A DNA stretch of 64,000 nt from Hymenobacter nivis (GCF_003149515.1 NZ_CP029145.1:3596001-3660000), one strand, 5' to 3'. Positions 34,300 through 48,953 are shown, numbered from the stretch's first letter. The notes: generated by a model from the letters alone, not told the origin. Translations and numbers: made by a program.

Positions 34300-37200
34300 A
34301 TGGTAAAAAAATATAACTTTTTTGGTAAACTGGTACAGGTCCGCTCTGCTATTGCCTGCGCCGCGCTGGCCATCGGAGTGGGGGCGCTGCTGCCCGGGGC
34401 TACCCAGGCGCAGGCTATCAGCTACGCGGGCCCTTTGGTCATCACTCAGGGCGGCACCTACACCGGCAATTACCAGAGCCTGTCCTCAAGCGTGCCGTGT
34501 GTGCTGGTCAACACCACCGCGCCCGTGGTGCTCCTGGGATGCAACTTGTCCGGGGCGGGCAACCTGATTCAATCGGGATCGGGGGGCAACTTAGTGGTGC
34601 GCAACTGCACCGGCACCGGCCTGGCCCCCACGGTGGACAACCAGGCCCCCGGCCACTTCGTGGACGCTTACCAGTCGCAGAGCCTGGTGATTGAACACAA
34701 CTTCTTCTCGGGCACGAGCGGTATCGTGGTCAACCGCTGGAGCGGGGCGGGCTTGGGGCCTACGCTGACGGTTCGTTACAACCGGGCCCGCAACATCGAC
34801 GGGCGCTGGCGCAACGGGGGGGGGGCGCGGGCGAGCTTCCTGATATTGAACACGGTGCAGCACCTGCCCGGCGTGGACGTCGCCTACAACGAGGTGCTCA
34901 ATACGCCGGACCAGAGCCTGGTGGAGGACAACATCAACCTGTACAATTCGTCGGGCACGGCGGCCAGCCCGCTGCACGTGCACGACAACTTCGTGCGCGG
35001 GGCCTACCCGTTCCCGGCCACAGGGGGCCCCTTCACGGGCACGGGCATCACCACCGACGGCGACGCGCAAACCCTGGCCGCGGCGACGGGCTTCGTGGAG
35101 GCCGACCACAACCAGTTCGTGGGCATCGGCAACTCGGCCATGAACATCGCCAGCGGCCACGACGTGTACTACCACGACAACCGGGCGGTGAGCAGCGGCT
35201 ACCTGCCCGACGGGCGGCGCTTCAGCGCGGGCTTCTGCGGGCTGGGGGTGTTCAACTACTACCGGCAGCCGGGGGGCGTGTTCGCCAACCACCGGGTGGC
35301 CGACAACACGGTGGGCGTGGTGCGCTGGGGGGGGCACAGCCCCTCTGCCGACCGGCAGGACGAGGCCCCCGACGCCTGCGCCCCGTGCCAGGGCACCGTC
35401 CACCTGCCCGGCCCCGTCACGCTGGCCACCGAGGACAACGAAGGGTCCCTGTGGGCCCAGAAGCTGCAACAGAACGGCGTAGTGGTGGGGCCCCTGGGGG
35501 CCGCTGCTCCAGCCCCGGCCCCGGTACTGGCCCCGGTTGTGCCAATCACCGCCACCGGCCAGGTCGTTAACCCGGGCTTCGAAGCCGACGGCGCTGCCTC
35601 GGGCACGCCCGCGGGCTGGCAAGCCACCTTCGATGCCAACGCCGAATACACCGAATCGTACGCCGGGGCCCACACGGGCACTTACCACGGCACCCACTAC
35701 CGCACCAAGGCCTACGAGGTTTACACCTACCAGGTGGTCAATGGCTTGGCAAACGGCACGTACGCCTTCAGCGCCTGGGTGAAAAGCAGCGGCGGCCAAG
35801 CCGCGGCCCAGATGCGGGCCAGTAACTACGGGGGCCCCGTGCTGAACGCCGACTTTACCGCCACCCCCGGCGGCGTGACGGCCCCGGGCTGGGTGCTGCT
35901 CACTGTGGCCAACATTGTGGTGACCAACGGCCAGTGCGAAATCGGCTTTTATTCCAAGGCCAGCGGCAGCCAAGCCATCTACTTTGACGATGTGACGCTG
36001 GCGCCCCAGCAAGCCGCTGCCCCCAACGTGGCGCCCACCGTGGCCCTGACGGCCGCCAGCAGCATTGTGCTGGGCCAGGCCCTGGCCTTGAGCGCTACGG
36101 CCGCCGATTCCGACGGCACCGTGGCCAAAGTGGCGTTTTTTAACGGCACCACCAAGCTGGGCGAAGCCACCGCGGCCCCTTACCAATTGAGCTGGACGCC
36201 CACCGCCGCCGGCACGTACGCGCTGATTGCCGTGGCTACCGACAACGCGGGCGCGGCCACAACCTCGGCCGTGGTGTCCGTGGCCGTGGTGGCGGCACCG
36301 GTTGCGCCGGCCCCCGCGCCGGTGGTTGCCGGAGCCAACCTGGTGCTGAACCCCGGCTTTGAAGCCGATGGAGCGGCCGTGGGCTCACCTGCTAACTGGC
36401 AAACCTGGACGGGCCAGGACACCGACGCCAGCGCCAACTATACCGAGGCCTACGGCGGGGCGCACACGGGCACCTACCACGCCACCCACTACCGCACCGA
36501 GGCCTACGAAATCTACACCTACCAGGTGGTACAAAACGTGCCGGCCGGCAGCTACGTAGTGCGGGCCTGGGTGAAAGGCGGGGGCGGCCACCAAACCCAG
36601 CTGCGCATCAAAAGCTACGGCGGGCCCGACATTACGGTGGACGCGCCCGCCACGCCCGACGGGCAGTGGGTGCAGGTGGCACTGCCCGACTTGGCCGTGA
36701 CGAGCGGGCAGTGCGAAATCGGCTTTTACTCCAAAGCCGGGGCTAGCCAGTGGCTTTACTTCGACGATGTGGAGCTGGTGGCGCAAAATAGCCCTGGCAC
36801 GGACCAGGTGGCCGCCGCCGCGCTGCTGAACCCCGGCTTCGAAGCGGGTGGCCAGCCAACGGGGGCCCCTGCCGGCTGGCAAACCGCCACCGGCCTGAAC
36901 ACCAGCGACAATGTTGACTACACTGAAGCTTACGCTGGAGCGCATGCGGGCTTATACCACGGCACGCACTACAGCCCCGAGGCTTACCAAGTGTACACTT
37001 ACCAGGTAGCGAAGGGCTTGCCTGTGGGCACCTACACGCTGCGTGCCTGGGTAAAGAGCGGCGGTGGCCAGCCCCGGGCCGAGATGCGGGCCAGTAACTA
37101 CGGCGGCGACATGCGCCTCGCTAGCCTCAATACCGTCATGAACGATTGGACCCTGGTGCAAATCCCGAACATTAGCGTGACGAACGGGCAGGCCGAAATA

Positions 37201-38043
37201 GGTTTCTACTCCAGCGCCAAAGCGGAGCAGTGGCTGTATTTCGACGACGTAGAATTTGTGCTCCAGCCCACCGCAGCCGGGGCTAATTCTGCGCTGAACG
37301 CCAGCTTCGACGACGACCTTACCGCGCTATTGGGGCCCCGCCAGTGGACTACTCAAGCCTTTGGCGCTACCCGGCCTTTCGCCAGCTACACCGAGGCGTA
37401 CCCCGGGGCCCACTCGGGCCTGTACCACGGCACGCACTACCGCCCCGAGGCCTACGAAGTCTATACTTACCAAGTCGTGAAGAACCTGCCGGCTGGTACC
37501 TACACGCTGCGTGCCTGGGTAAAGAGCAGCGGCGGCCAGCCCCGGGCCGAGGTGCGGGCCAGCAACTACGGCGGCTCGTTAGTGAGCACCGCCGCCCCGG
37601 CCACCCCCGACGGGCAGTGGGTGCAAATCACGGTGCCAAACATTGTGGTGAGCAACGGCCAGTGTGAAATTGGCTTCTACTCCAAGGCCAGCGGCGGGCA
37701 GTGGTTGTACTACGACGACGTGGAACTGGTGCTGCAAGGCGGCGCCTCCGCAACGAGTGCAACGGCTGGCATGGCCGCCAGTGCACTCCCCGCCGGCCCC
37801 ACGCTCTTCCCCAATCCGGCCGACGGCCAGGTAACGGTGTCTGTAAATTTTGCGCAGGCCACAGCGGTGACGCTGGTGGTTACCGACATGCAAGGCACTC
37901 CCGTGGCCCGCTCCCAGCAGCAGGCCACGGCCGGCGACAACCAGTTTACGCTCGATACCAGTACCCTGCCCAGCGGCATCTACACCCTGCAAATCCAGAG
38001 CAGCCAGCCGACGCTGGTGCAGCGCCTGGAGGTGAAACATTAG
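34300..38043 (+). CDS. T9SS cargo: beta-helix plus four carbohydrate-binding-like modules
   Basis: A 1247-residue secreted protein. A signal peptide covers about residues 1-39. Residues about 45-400 form a parallel beta-helix region, mostly shared with 26441-27634. Four repeats of about 145 residues follow (approximately 424-568, 684-828, 844-987, 1000-1147), each with NPGFEA or similar, YTEAYAGAHTGTYHGTHYR, YQVYTYQV-like, NGQCEIGFYSKA and YFDDVEL; they look like CBM4/9-type jelly rolls. A Bacterial-Ig-like domain (about 572-662, DSDGTVAKVAFFNGTTKLGE) lies between modules 1 and 2. The last 80 residues (LFPNPADGQVTVSVNFAQAT through LPSGIYTLQIQ) are a type A T9SS sorting domain. It probably binds or trims the exopolysaccharide at the cell surface. 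A 10-G run is at 34816-34825. Confidence 0.9.
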   Translation: MVKKYNFFGKLVQVRSAIACAALAIGVGALLPGATQAQAISYAGPLVITQGGTYTGNYQSLSSSVPCVLVNTTAPVVLLGCNLSGAGNLIQSGSGGNLVVRNCTGTGLAPTVDNQAPGHFVDAYQSQSLVIEHNFFSGTSGIVVNRWSGAGLGPTLTVRYNRARNIDGRWRNGGGARASFLILNTVQHLPGVDVAYNEVLNTPDQSLVEDNINLYNSSGTAASPLHVHDNFVRGAYPFPATGGPFTGTGITTDGDAQTLAAATGFVEADHNQFVGIGNSAMNIASGHDVYYHDNRAVSSGYLPDGRRFSAGFCGLGVFNYYRQPGGVFANHRVADNTVGVVRWGGHSPSADRQDEAPDACAPCQGTVHLPGPVTLATEDNEGSLWAQKLQQNGVVVGPLGAAAPAPAPVLAPVVPITATGQVVNPGFEADGAASGTPAGWQATFDANAEYTESYAGAHTGTYHGTHYRTKAYEVYTYQVVNGLANGTYAFSAWVKSSGGQAAAQMRASNYGGPVLNADFTATPGGVTAPGWVLLTVANIVVTNGQCEIGFYSKASGSQAIYFDDVTLAPQQAAAPNVAPTVALTAASSIVLGQALALSATAADSDGTVAKVAFFNGTTKLGEATAAPYQLSWTPTAAGTYALIAVATDNAGAATTSAVVSVAVVAAPVAPAPAPVVAGANLVLNPGFEADGAAVGSPANWQTWTGQDTDASANYTEAYGGAHTGTYHATHYRTEAYEIYTYQVVQNVPAGSYVVRAWVKGGGGHQTQLRIKSYGGPDITVDAPATPDGQWVQVALPDLAVTSGQCEIGFYSKAGASQWLYFDDVELVAQNSPGTDQVAAAALLNPGFEAGGQPTGAPAGWQTATGLNTSDNVDYTEAYAGAHAGLYHGTHYSPEAYQVYTYQVAKGLPVGTYTLRAWVKSGGGQPRAEMRASNYGGDMRLASLNTVMNDWTLVQIPNISVTNGQAEIGFYSSAKAEQWLYFDDVEFVLQPTAAGANSALNASFDDDLTALLGPRQWTTQAFGATRPFASYTEAYPGAHSGLYHGTHYRPEAYEVYTYQVVKNLPAGTYTLRAWVKSSGGQPRAEVRASNYGGSLVSTAAPATPDGQWVQITVPNIVVSNGQCEIGFYSKASGGQWLYYDDVELVLQGGASATSATAGMAASALPAGPTLFPNPADGQVTVSVNFAQATAVTLVVTDMQGTPVARSQQQATAGDNQFTLDTSTLPSGIYTLQIQSSQPTLVQRLEVKH
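34765..35433 (+). repeat. 669-bp direct repeat, copy 2
   Basis: Partner of 26879-27547, about 99.4 percent identical by my count. It lies inside the T9SS cargo gene. Confidence 0.95.
34816..34825 (+). repeat. Poly-G tract (10 G) in T9SS cargo gene
   Basis: The same 10-G run as at 26930-26939, within codons for Gly-Gly-Gly-Ala. A change of one base would truncate the 1247-residue protein early and remove the binding modules and the sorting domain. Confidence 0.85.
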
Positions 38044-38056
38044 GGCCCCCGACAGC

Positions 38057-38110
38057 GCTAAAAAGGGGGAGATTGAGCAATGGCCGTTGCTCAATCTCCC
38101 CCTTTTTAGC
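38057..38110. terminator. Terminator after T9SS cargo gene
   Basis: A perfect 24-bp stem (38057-38080 with 38087-38110) and a 6-base loop; the right arm ends CTCCCCCTTTTTAGC, giving a U-run. It lies 14 bases after the stop codon. Confidence 0.85.
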
Positions 38111-38145
38111 TTAATAGTAGTCGCGAAGTGGTTTGAGAAAAAGAG

Positions 38146-38232
38146 GTAGGGCGCGGGGCTTGCCCCCGCCCGTCGTCCGCACCGTTTCAACGATTCCGTT
38201 CAATGGCAGGCGGGGCAAGCCCCGCACCCTAC
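38146..38232. repeat. Dispersed palindrome family, copy A
   Basis: GTAGGGCGCGGGGCTTGCCC pairs with the segment ending GGGCAAGCCCCGCACCCTAC. It is the same family as 51742-51829, and both copies are preceded by the flank GCGAAGTGGTT. No U-run; REP-like. Confidence 0.75.
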
Positions 38233-38263
38233 TTCACAACGGGTAGGGCTTAATTACTCATTT

Positions 38264-39010
38264 TCAGCCCTTAACCAGCGAGGTGCGGGCCAGCAGGAAA
38301 AGGAACCGCGAGTTGGTGACGAGGTAGCGCTTCCACAGCCGGCGGGGCTCCAGCCAGAGGCGGTAGGCCCACTCCAGCCACAGGCGGCGGGCCCACACGG
38401 GTAGCCGCTGCTCCATGCCGGCGTATACCAGGAAGGCCTGGCCCACGCCCAACATGCAGGCTTTTACCTGGCCGCGGTGCGCGGCCATCCAGCGCTCCTG
38501 CCGGGGGCAGCCCAGGGCTACGAACAGCAAATCCGGGTCGGCGGCGTTGATGGCGGCCACGTGGGCGGCCTCTTCCTCGGGGGTAAGGGCGCGGAAGGGC
38601 GGGGCACAGGTGCCCACCAGGCGCAGGGTGGGAAGCTCGTGCTTGGCCCGCGCCACAATGGCGGCCAGCACATCGTCGGTGGTGCCGTAGAAGTATACGG
38701 ACTGGCCGCGGCGGGCAGCTTCTTCCAGCAAGGCGGGCACCAGGTCCATGCCGGCCACGCGCTCCTGGGGGTGGCCGCCGCGCCACCCGGCCACGCTGGC
38801 CACAGGGCCCCCGTCGGGGGTCACGAGGTCGGCCTCGGCCAGCACCTGGCGGAAGCTGGGGTCGCGGTGGGCTTCCACCACCATGTGCACGTTGGCGCAG
38901 CACACATAGGCCGACTGGCGGGCCGCGCCCAGGTGCAGGATGCGGTCCACAAATTCGTCGAAGGACCCCGTGGTGATGCCCGAACCAATAACAGTTTGCG
39001 TCGCTAACAT
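38264..39010 (-). CDS. WecG/TagA/CpsF-family glycosyltransferase
   Basis: A 248-residue GT26 enzyme. Characteristic segments are VCCANVHMVVEAHRDPSFRQ, the catalytic TPDGGPVASVAG, SVYFYGTTDDVLAAI and LLFVALGCPRQERWMAAHRG, with the C-terminal WLEWAYRLWLEPRRLWKRYL that binds the membrane. WecG/TagA enzymes add the second sugar (often ManNAc-type) to an undecaprenyl-diphosphate-linked sugar. The start MLATQTVIG follows the family; a longer frame exists. It is the second gene after the initiating phosphotransferase, which matches its role as second transferase. Confidence 0.9.
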   Translation of the reverse strand: MLATQTVIGSGITTGSFDEFVDRILHLGAARQSAYVCCANVHMVVEAHRDPSFRQVLAEADLVTPDGGPVASVAGWRGGHPQERVAGMDLVPALLEEAARRGQSVYFYGTTDDVLAAIVARAKHELPTLRLVGTCAPPFRALTPEEEAAHVAAINAADPDLLFVALGCPRQERWMAAHRGQVKACMLGVGQAFLVYAGMEQRLPVWARRLWLEWAYRLWLEPRRLWKRYLVTNSRFLFLLARTSLVKG

Positions 39011-39053
39011 AGGCGCTAAGGTAAGGGGCAGGGCCGCGGGCGAGCTGGCGCGG

Positions 39054-40451
39054 TTAGTACGCATTCTTCTCGCCGGCCACCATGTTCCACACCGTCTTGC
39101 CGATAATTTTCATGTCGAGCAGCAGCGACCAGTTTTCCACGTACTCCAGGTCGTACTCCACGCGCTTCTCCATGGCCCCGGCGGCGCGGGTTTCGCCGCG
39201 GTGGCCGTTCACCTGGGCGTGGCCCGTGATGCCGGGCGTCACGGCGTGGCGCTGGGTGTAGGTGTGGATGTACTTGGAATATTCTTCCAGCTGCGACACC
39301 ATGTTGGGCCGGGGCCCTACCACCGACATGTGGCCAAGCCACACGTTAAAGAACTGCGGAATCTCGTCGAGGCTTGACGAGCGCAGGAAGCGGCCAATGC
39401 GCGTCACGCGGGCGTCGCCCTTGGTGGCTTGCAATTCAATGCCGCTCAGGTCGGTGCGCATCGTGCGCAGCTTGTAGCACGGGAATAGTTTATTCCGCTT
39501 GCCGGGTCGCATTTGCTTGAAGAACACGGGGCCCGGCGAATCCAGCTTGATGAGCAGCGCTAGGATGGGCAGCAAAATCGGGAATATGCCCACGATAACC
39601 AAGCCCGAAAACACCAGGTCAAACCCACGCTTGGCAATCTGGTTGGTGCGGAACGCCAGGGGGTGGCGGCGCACCGTGAGGATGGGGCCCCGGCCGTAGT
39701 AATGCACGTTCACGCCTTTGTGCAGGGTGCCTTCAAAGTCGGGCACGATGCGGAAGGCCATGAAGTGGTCGTCGGCAAAGGCTGAAAGCTCCGAAATCAG
39801 CTCGGACTGGTTGAGGGGCAACGCGAAGTACATCTCGTCCACCTGCTCCCGCTCGCAAAAATCCTTGAGGTCGGCCAAGCCGCCGCGCACCAGCGGCTGG
39901 GTGTCGGCCGCTACCGGTTCGTCGGTGAAGAAGCCCAGGAACTGGTTGGCCACCGGGTCGTGCAGCGTCAGGAACTGGTGCATTTCGCGCCCGCTGCGGC
40001 TAGCGCCCACAATCACGAAGCGGCTGTGGGGCCGGGCCAGTCGGTAGCGGTAGGTGCGGTAGAAAAAAGCCACCAGTAAGCGCCCGCTCACCACGGCCGC
40101 GCCCGCTATGCCATAAAGCAGCACGATGTAGCGGATGGGCAACAGCCGCACCCGCAGCAGCAAAATGCCAGCCGTGAACACCACCGCGTGGATGAGAAAG
40201 GCCAGCACCAGGGCCCAAAATTTCTCCGAATACGTCGTGAGCCGGTCCAGCGAAGTGGGGGCGGTTACCTGGCCCGCCACAATCCACCACAACAAGGCAA
40301 AAACGGCAAAAAACAGCGGGTAATCGCCGCCAAACTGCCAGTCGCCGCGCTGAATAAAATTGATTGCGCGGAAAGTCCCGAAAATAAGCAAAACATCAGC
40401 AGCCAACAGAATCATCTGGTTGATGTGGGTCCGGCGTTCGTAAAGTATCAT
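39054..40451 (-). CDS. Undecaprenyl-phosphate sugar phosphotransferase
   Basis: A 465-residue polyprenyl glycosylphosphotransferase of the WbaP/WcaJ type. Four to five N-terminal membrane helices (about residues 10-115) precede a CoA-binding-like domain ([20 protein letters not shown]) and the C-terminal Bac_transf catalytic domain from about 265: [68 protein letters not shown] and [15 protein letters not shown]. It transfers a hexose-1-phosphate onto undecaprenyl phosphate, starting repeat-unit synthesis. Although it acts first, it lies at the far end of the locus on the opposite strand, with WecG following. Confidence 0.92.
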   Translation of the reverse strand: MILYERRTHINQMILLAADVLLIFGTFRAINFIQRGDWQFGGDYPLFFAVFALLWWIVAGQVTAPTSLDRLTTYSEKFWALVLAFLIHAVVFTAGILLLRVRLLPIRYIVLLYGIAGAAVVSGRLLVAFFYRTYRYRLARPHSRFVIVGASRSGREMHQFLTLHDPVANQFLGFFTDEPVAADTQPLVRGGLADLKDFCEREQVDEMYFALPLNQSELISELSAFADDHFMAFRIVPDFEGTLHKGVNVHYYGRGPILTVRRHPLAFRTNQIAKRGFDLVFSGLVIVGIFPILLPILALLIKLDSPGPVFFKQMRPGKRNKLFPCYKLRTMRTDLSGIELQATKGDARVTRIGRFLRSSSLDEIPQFFNVWLGHMSVVGPRPNMVSQLEEYSKYIHTYTQRHAVTPGITGHAQVNGHRGETRAAGAMEKRVEYDLEYVENWSLLLDMKIIGKTVWNMVAGEKNAY

Positions 40452-40829
40452 GAGAATATAAGCGGGTAGGTTTATACTATTATCATATCAGTGACTTCGT
40501 GTCCAACGACAGTCCGTCAGGGTTTTGTGAGGGGACATACGGAGTGGAGGATCCATTAGCCTTGCCGATTATGATTTAAAAGGTATCTAATTGTAAATTT
40601 TATAAAAGCAATCAGTTGCACACCATATTTAAGCAGAATAATTATATTTTATAAATTGAATCGATTCCAAGATCGAACTGTATTTTATCGTTTTCAACTA
40701 TTGTAGTAGTGGGTGGCAGCCATTAATAATAGTCTAATATACTATATATTATATATTAACCAAAGAAATTGTCATTATTTAGTTTTTACCTGTACTTAAA
40801 ATGACTTGTTCCAAAGGTTGTGCCAAAAA
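40452..40829. other. AT-rich intergenic region
   Basis: No gene. AT-rich with repeated TATA-type runs (ATACTATATATTATATATTA near 40739-40758). It holds the upstream region of the initiating phosphotransferase gene and the 3' side of the MFS gene. Confidence 0.45.
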
Positions 40830-42494
40830 TTAGTGGGTTAGTTCTACGTTGGGGTAGGGAGCGGCCACTTCCACGGGCACGTTGATGGCGGTGGGAAAGG
40901 CCAGGAAGTGCGTCACGTACGGCGGCTCGGGGCCCCGGTGGAACTGCCGCACCTGCTCCTCCACTACTTGGTCGTCGCGGGTGAAGCGCTGGTGCTGGCG
41001 CAGGTGCTCGCCCCAGGTAGCCACGGTGAAAAACTCGGTGATGCGCGCGGGGTCGGCCAGGTCGGCATACACGCCGGCGCGCAGGGCCCCATCGCGCAGG
41101 CGCAGGCGCGAGAGGCGGCTGGCCACCGGCTGAAACGCGGCCCAGTCGGCGGGGTCGATGCGGTACTCAATCATCACCACCACGGGGCCATCGTCGGGGT
41201 CGGCGGGGCCACCGGCCACGGGCGGGTCGAGCCAGGGCTCGGCGGGGTCGAGGTTGAGGTTGTCGGCGGCCCAGAGCGGGTATGGGAAAGCCAGCAGGGC
41301 GCTGGCGGCCATCCAGCCGGCGGCCGCGCACAGGGCCACCTGCGGGCTGAAGTAGTCGGCGAGCTCGCCCCAGGCCAGGCTGCCGAGACTCATGCCCGCC
41401 TGAAACAGCAGCATATAGATGCTGATGACCCGCGCCTGCACCCACTTCGGCACGTTCAGTTGCACGGTGGTGCTGAAACTGGTCATGGCCATGAGCCAGG
41501 CCGTGCCCGATACGAACATGATGGGCCCCAGGATGGCGGTGTTCTCGACGAAGGCCAGGCCCAGGTTGGTGCCCACGAAGGTGAGCACGCCCAGCAGCAC
41601 CCGCTGGTTAAGGCTGACGCGCTGCCCCGCCCGGCCCATGAGGAAGGCCCCCGCCACGGCCCCGGCGCCTAGCCACGAAAGCATGACGCCGTAGTGGCCG
41701 GCGCTCAGGTGCAGCTTGCGGGCGATGACCACCGGCAGCAGCGCCCACATGGCGCTGGCCCCAAACCCAAAGGCAAACACCCGCACCAGCACCGCGTGGA
41801 TGGGCGGCGCGTAGTGCACGTAGCGCATGCCCGCCCGCAGGGCCCCCAGGAAGTGCTCGGCGGGGCCCTGGCTTTCCTCCGCGTCGCGCTTCCAGTAGTA
41901 TATCACCGCGAACGTGCCCAGAAACGACACGCCGTTCAGCATAAATACCCAGCCCGGCGAGTAGTAGGCGATGACCAGCCCGCCCAGCGCCGGCCCGATG
42001 GCCCGGGCAATGTTGTTGCTCACGCCGTTCAGGGTAATGGCGAAGGGCAGCACCGGGCGCGGCACCAGCTCGGTGGTCACGGTTTGCCAGACAGGGCCGT
42101 TCAGGGCCGAGCCCATGCCCAGCAGAAACGTGAAGCCCAGTACCCCCAGCGCCGATACCTGCCCGCCCAGCGTAAGGGCCCCCAGAATGGTGGCCATCAC
42201 CGCCATGAAGCCCTGGGTGCCCAGCAGCAGCTTGCGCCGGTCAACGAGGTCGGCCAGGGCCCCGCCGGGCAGGCTCAGCAGGAAGGCGGGGAGGCTGGAA
42301 GCAGTTTGCATCAGGGCCACGAGCAGGGCCGAAGTGGTGAGCGTGGTCACGAGCCACACGCCGGCCACGTTTTGCATCCAGGTGCCCACGTTCGAAACAA
42401 GCGAGGCAATCCATACGGCCCGGAATACGTGGTAGGCCAGCGGGCTCCACATGGTAGCCCGGGCGGCCGGGGCAGGGGGAAGGGAAGGGGTCAT
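40830..42494 (-). CDS. MFS_3-family exporter with C-terminal ferredoxin-like domain
   Basis: A 554-residue major facilitator of the MFS_3 (EntS-like) group. Twelve membrane segments fill about residues 15-415, with YHVFRAVWIASLVSNVGTWM at the start and SLPGGALADLVDRRKLLLGT as the loop motif. A soluble domain of about 110 residues follows (VVVMIEYRIDPADWAAFQPV and ITEFFTVATWGEHLRQHQ), similar to antibiotic-biosynthesis-monooxygenase-type barrels found at the C-terminus of this group. The exported compound is unknown. It stands alone. Confidence 0.85.
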   Translation of the reverse strand: MTPSLPPAPAARATMWSPLAYHVFRAVWIASLVSNVGTWMQNVAGVWLVTTLTTSALLVALMQTASSLPAFLLSLPGGALADLVDRRKLLLGTQGFMAVMATILGALTLGGQVSALGVLGFTFLLGMGSALNGPVWQTVTTELVPRPVLPFAITLNGVSNNIARAIGPALGGLVIAYYSPGWVFMLNGVSFLGTFAVIYYWKRDAEESQGPAEHFLGALRAGMRYVHYAPPIHAVLVRVFAFGFGASAMWALLPVVIARKLHLSAGHYGVMLSWLGAGAVAGAFLMGRAGQRVSLNQRVLLGVLTFVGTNLGLAFVENTAILGPIMFVSGTAWLMAMTSFSTTVQLNVPKWVQARVISIYMLLFQAGMSLGSLAWGELADYFSPQVALCAAAGWMAASALLAFPYPLWAADNLNLDPAEPWLDPPVAGGPADPDDGPVVVMIEYRIDPADWAAFQPVASRLSRLRLRDGALRAGVYADLADPARITEFFTVATWGEHLRQHQRFTRDDQVVEEQVRQFHRGPEPPYVTHFLAFPTAINVPVEVAAPYPNVELTH

Positions 42495-42543
42495 TAAGGA
42501 AATAACAGCGCGGACCAGCTTACGGATTTGGGGCCCCTGGGGT

Positions 42544-42577
42544 GCGCGCCCTAGGGCCCCAGGGCCCTAGGGCGCGC
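42544..42577. repeat. GC palindrome, 16-bp arms
   Basis: GCGCGCCCTAGGGCCC and its complement are separated by two bases. It is located between the divergent MFS and gltB genes, where it could influence either promoter. Confidence 0.6.
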
Positions 42578-42778
42578 CTGGGAGCGATACATTGGAAATA
42601 GTAAACCGGCGAAAAGTTGATTAGGCGAAAGCCACGTTGTGTAATACTTTAACGCGCAGAGCACTGGCCACCCCAGTGCGCCGGGGCGGCCAGGACGCGC
42701 CGGCCGGGGTCCCGCGGGGCCCAATACCACCGGCCCTTAGGGCGTCATTTGTTTGAAAATCAAATAACTAGGCATAAA

Positions 42779-47308
<4,530 letters not shown>

Positions 47309-47338
47309 GCCCCTGTTTTATGGTGAATTGTGCAAAAA

Positions 47339-47386
47339 AGGCCGTCATGCTTCGACTTCGCTGCGCTCCGCTCAGCATGACGGCCT
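47339..47386. repeat. Hairpin between gltB and gltD
   Basis: AGGCCGTCATGCT pairs with AGCATGACGGCCT around a 22-base loop. The TCATGCT...AGCATGA arms with a TCGACTTCGCTGCGCTCCGC loop resemble a common intergenic repeat. It sits between two co-directional operon genes and may cause partial termination. Confidence 0.65.
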
Positions 47387-47423
47387 AATAACCAAAAATC
47401 TAACTTTCAATATTATACCCGCA

Positions 47424-48893
47424 ATGGGCAACATCACCGGTTTCAAGCAATACCCCCGCGAGCTGCCCGCCAAGGAGGCCCCGCAGGTGCGCACCACCAA
47501 CTACCAGGAGTTCATCGGCTTGTACCCGCCCGAGGCGCTGCACCAGCAGGCGGCCCGGTGCATGAACTGCGGCATTCCGTTTTGCCACTCGGGCTGCCCG
47601 CTGGGCAATATCATCCCCGAGTTTAACGAAGCCGTGTACCGGCAGGACTGGGCCGATGCCTACCAAATCCTCACCACCACCAATAATTTCCCTGAGTTCA
47701 CGGGCCGCATTTGCCCTGCGCCCTGCGAGTCGGCCTGCGTGTTGAGCATCCACAGCACGCCGGTGGCCATCGAGGAAATCGAGAAGCACATTATCGAAAT
47801 TGCCTTCGAGAAAGGCTACGTGCAGCCCACCGCGCCGGTGCTGAAAACCGGCAAAACCGTGGCCGTGGTGGGCTCGGGGCCCGCCGGACTGGCGGTGGCC
47901 GCGCAGCTGGCCAAGGCCGGCCACGCCGTCACGGTGTTCGAGCGCGACGAGCGGCCCGGGGGCCTGCTGCGCTACGGCGTGCCCGATTTCAAGCTGGAAA
48001 AATGGGTAATTGACCGCCGCATCGAGTTGATGGAGAAGGACGGTATCGTGTTCCGCTGCAACACCGAAATCGGCCGCGACCTGCCCGCCGCCGAGCTTCA
48101 GCGCACCTTCGACGCCGTGGTGCTGGCCGGCGGCGCCATCGCCCCGCGCGACCTGCCGCTGCCCGGCCGCGCGCTGGCCGGCATCCACTACGCCATGGAT
48201 TACCTCGGCCAGCAAAACCGCCGCGTGAGCAGCCTCCCCGTGCAGGGCCCCGACATTCTGGCCACGGACAAGCACGTGGTTGTCATTGGCAGCGGCGACA
48301 CGGGCTCCGACTGCGTGGGCACCGCCAACCGCCAGCAGGCCACCGCCGTGGCCCAGTTCGCCCTCATGAACCAGCCCTCCAACGAGCGGCCGGCCCACAC
48401 GCCCTGGCCGCACTACCCCACGGTGTTCCGCACCAGTAGCTCGCACGAAGAGGGCTGCCAGCGCCACTGGGGCATCAGCACTCAGGCGTTTCTGGGCGAT
48501 GAGCACGGCCACGTCCGGGCCCTGCAAGTGAGCGACGTGACCTGGGAAACCGACGCCATGGGCCGCCGCCTCACCTCGGAAGAAGTGCCAAACTCGACCC
48601 GCGAAATCCCCTGCGAGCTGGTGCTGCTGGCCATGGGCTTCCACGCCAACCCCTACGAGGGCGTGCTGGCCCAGCTGGGCGTAACCGTGGAAAAGAACGG
48701 CCTCGTGCAGGCCCCCGAAACCACTTACCAAACCAACGTGCCCGGCGTGTTCGTGGCCGGCGACATGCGCCGCGGCCAGTCGCTGGTCGTCTGGGCCATT
48801 TCCGAAGGCCGCGAAGCCGCCCGCCAAATCGACCTGTTCCTAACGGGGCAAACTGCGTTGCCAAGCAAGAACGCGGTAGGCATGTTCGCGTGA
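47424..48893 (+). CDS. gltD: Glutamate synthase small subunit
   Basis: A 489-residue beta chain that feeds electrons from NADPH to the large subunit. The N-terminal ferredoxin-like part has cysteine clusters [18 protein letters not shown] and [12 protein letters not shown] for two 4Fe-4S centres. FAD binding is at [16 protein letters not shown], and the NADPH site is [20 protein letters not shown]. The C-terminal [13 protein letters not shown] and [20 protein letters not shown] segments complete the oxidoreductase fold. The start [15 protein letters not shown] is standard. It forms an operon with gltB. Confidence 0.97.
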   Translation: MGNITGFKQYPRELPAKEAPQVRTTNYQEFIGLYPPEALHQQAARCMNCGIPFCHSGCPLGNIIPEFNEAVYRQDWADAYQILTTTNNFPEFTGRICPAPCESACVLSIHSTPVAIEEIEKHIIEIAFEKGYVQPTAPVLKTGKTVAVVGSGPAGLAVAAQLAKAGHAVTVFERDERPGGLLRYGVPDFKLEKWVIDRRIELMEKDGIVFRCNTEIGRDLPAAELQRTFDAVVLAGGAIAPRDLPLPGRALAGIHYAMDYLGQQNRRVSSLPVQGPDILATDKHVVVIGSGDTGSDCVGTANRQQATAVAQFALMNQPSNERPAHTPWPHYPTVFRTSSSHEEGCQRHWGISTQAFLGDEHGHVRALQVSDVTWETDAMGRRLTSEEVPNSTREIPCELVLLAMGFHANPYEGVLAQLGVTVEKNGLVQAPETTYQTNVPGVFVAGDMRRGQSLVVWAISEGREAARQIDLFLTGQTALPSKNAVGMFA

Positions 48894-48953
48894 GATGATT
48901 AGAAACAATTAATTGAGAAGGAGGGCACTGGAAGCATTTGTTTTCAGGGTTTT

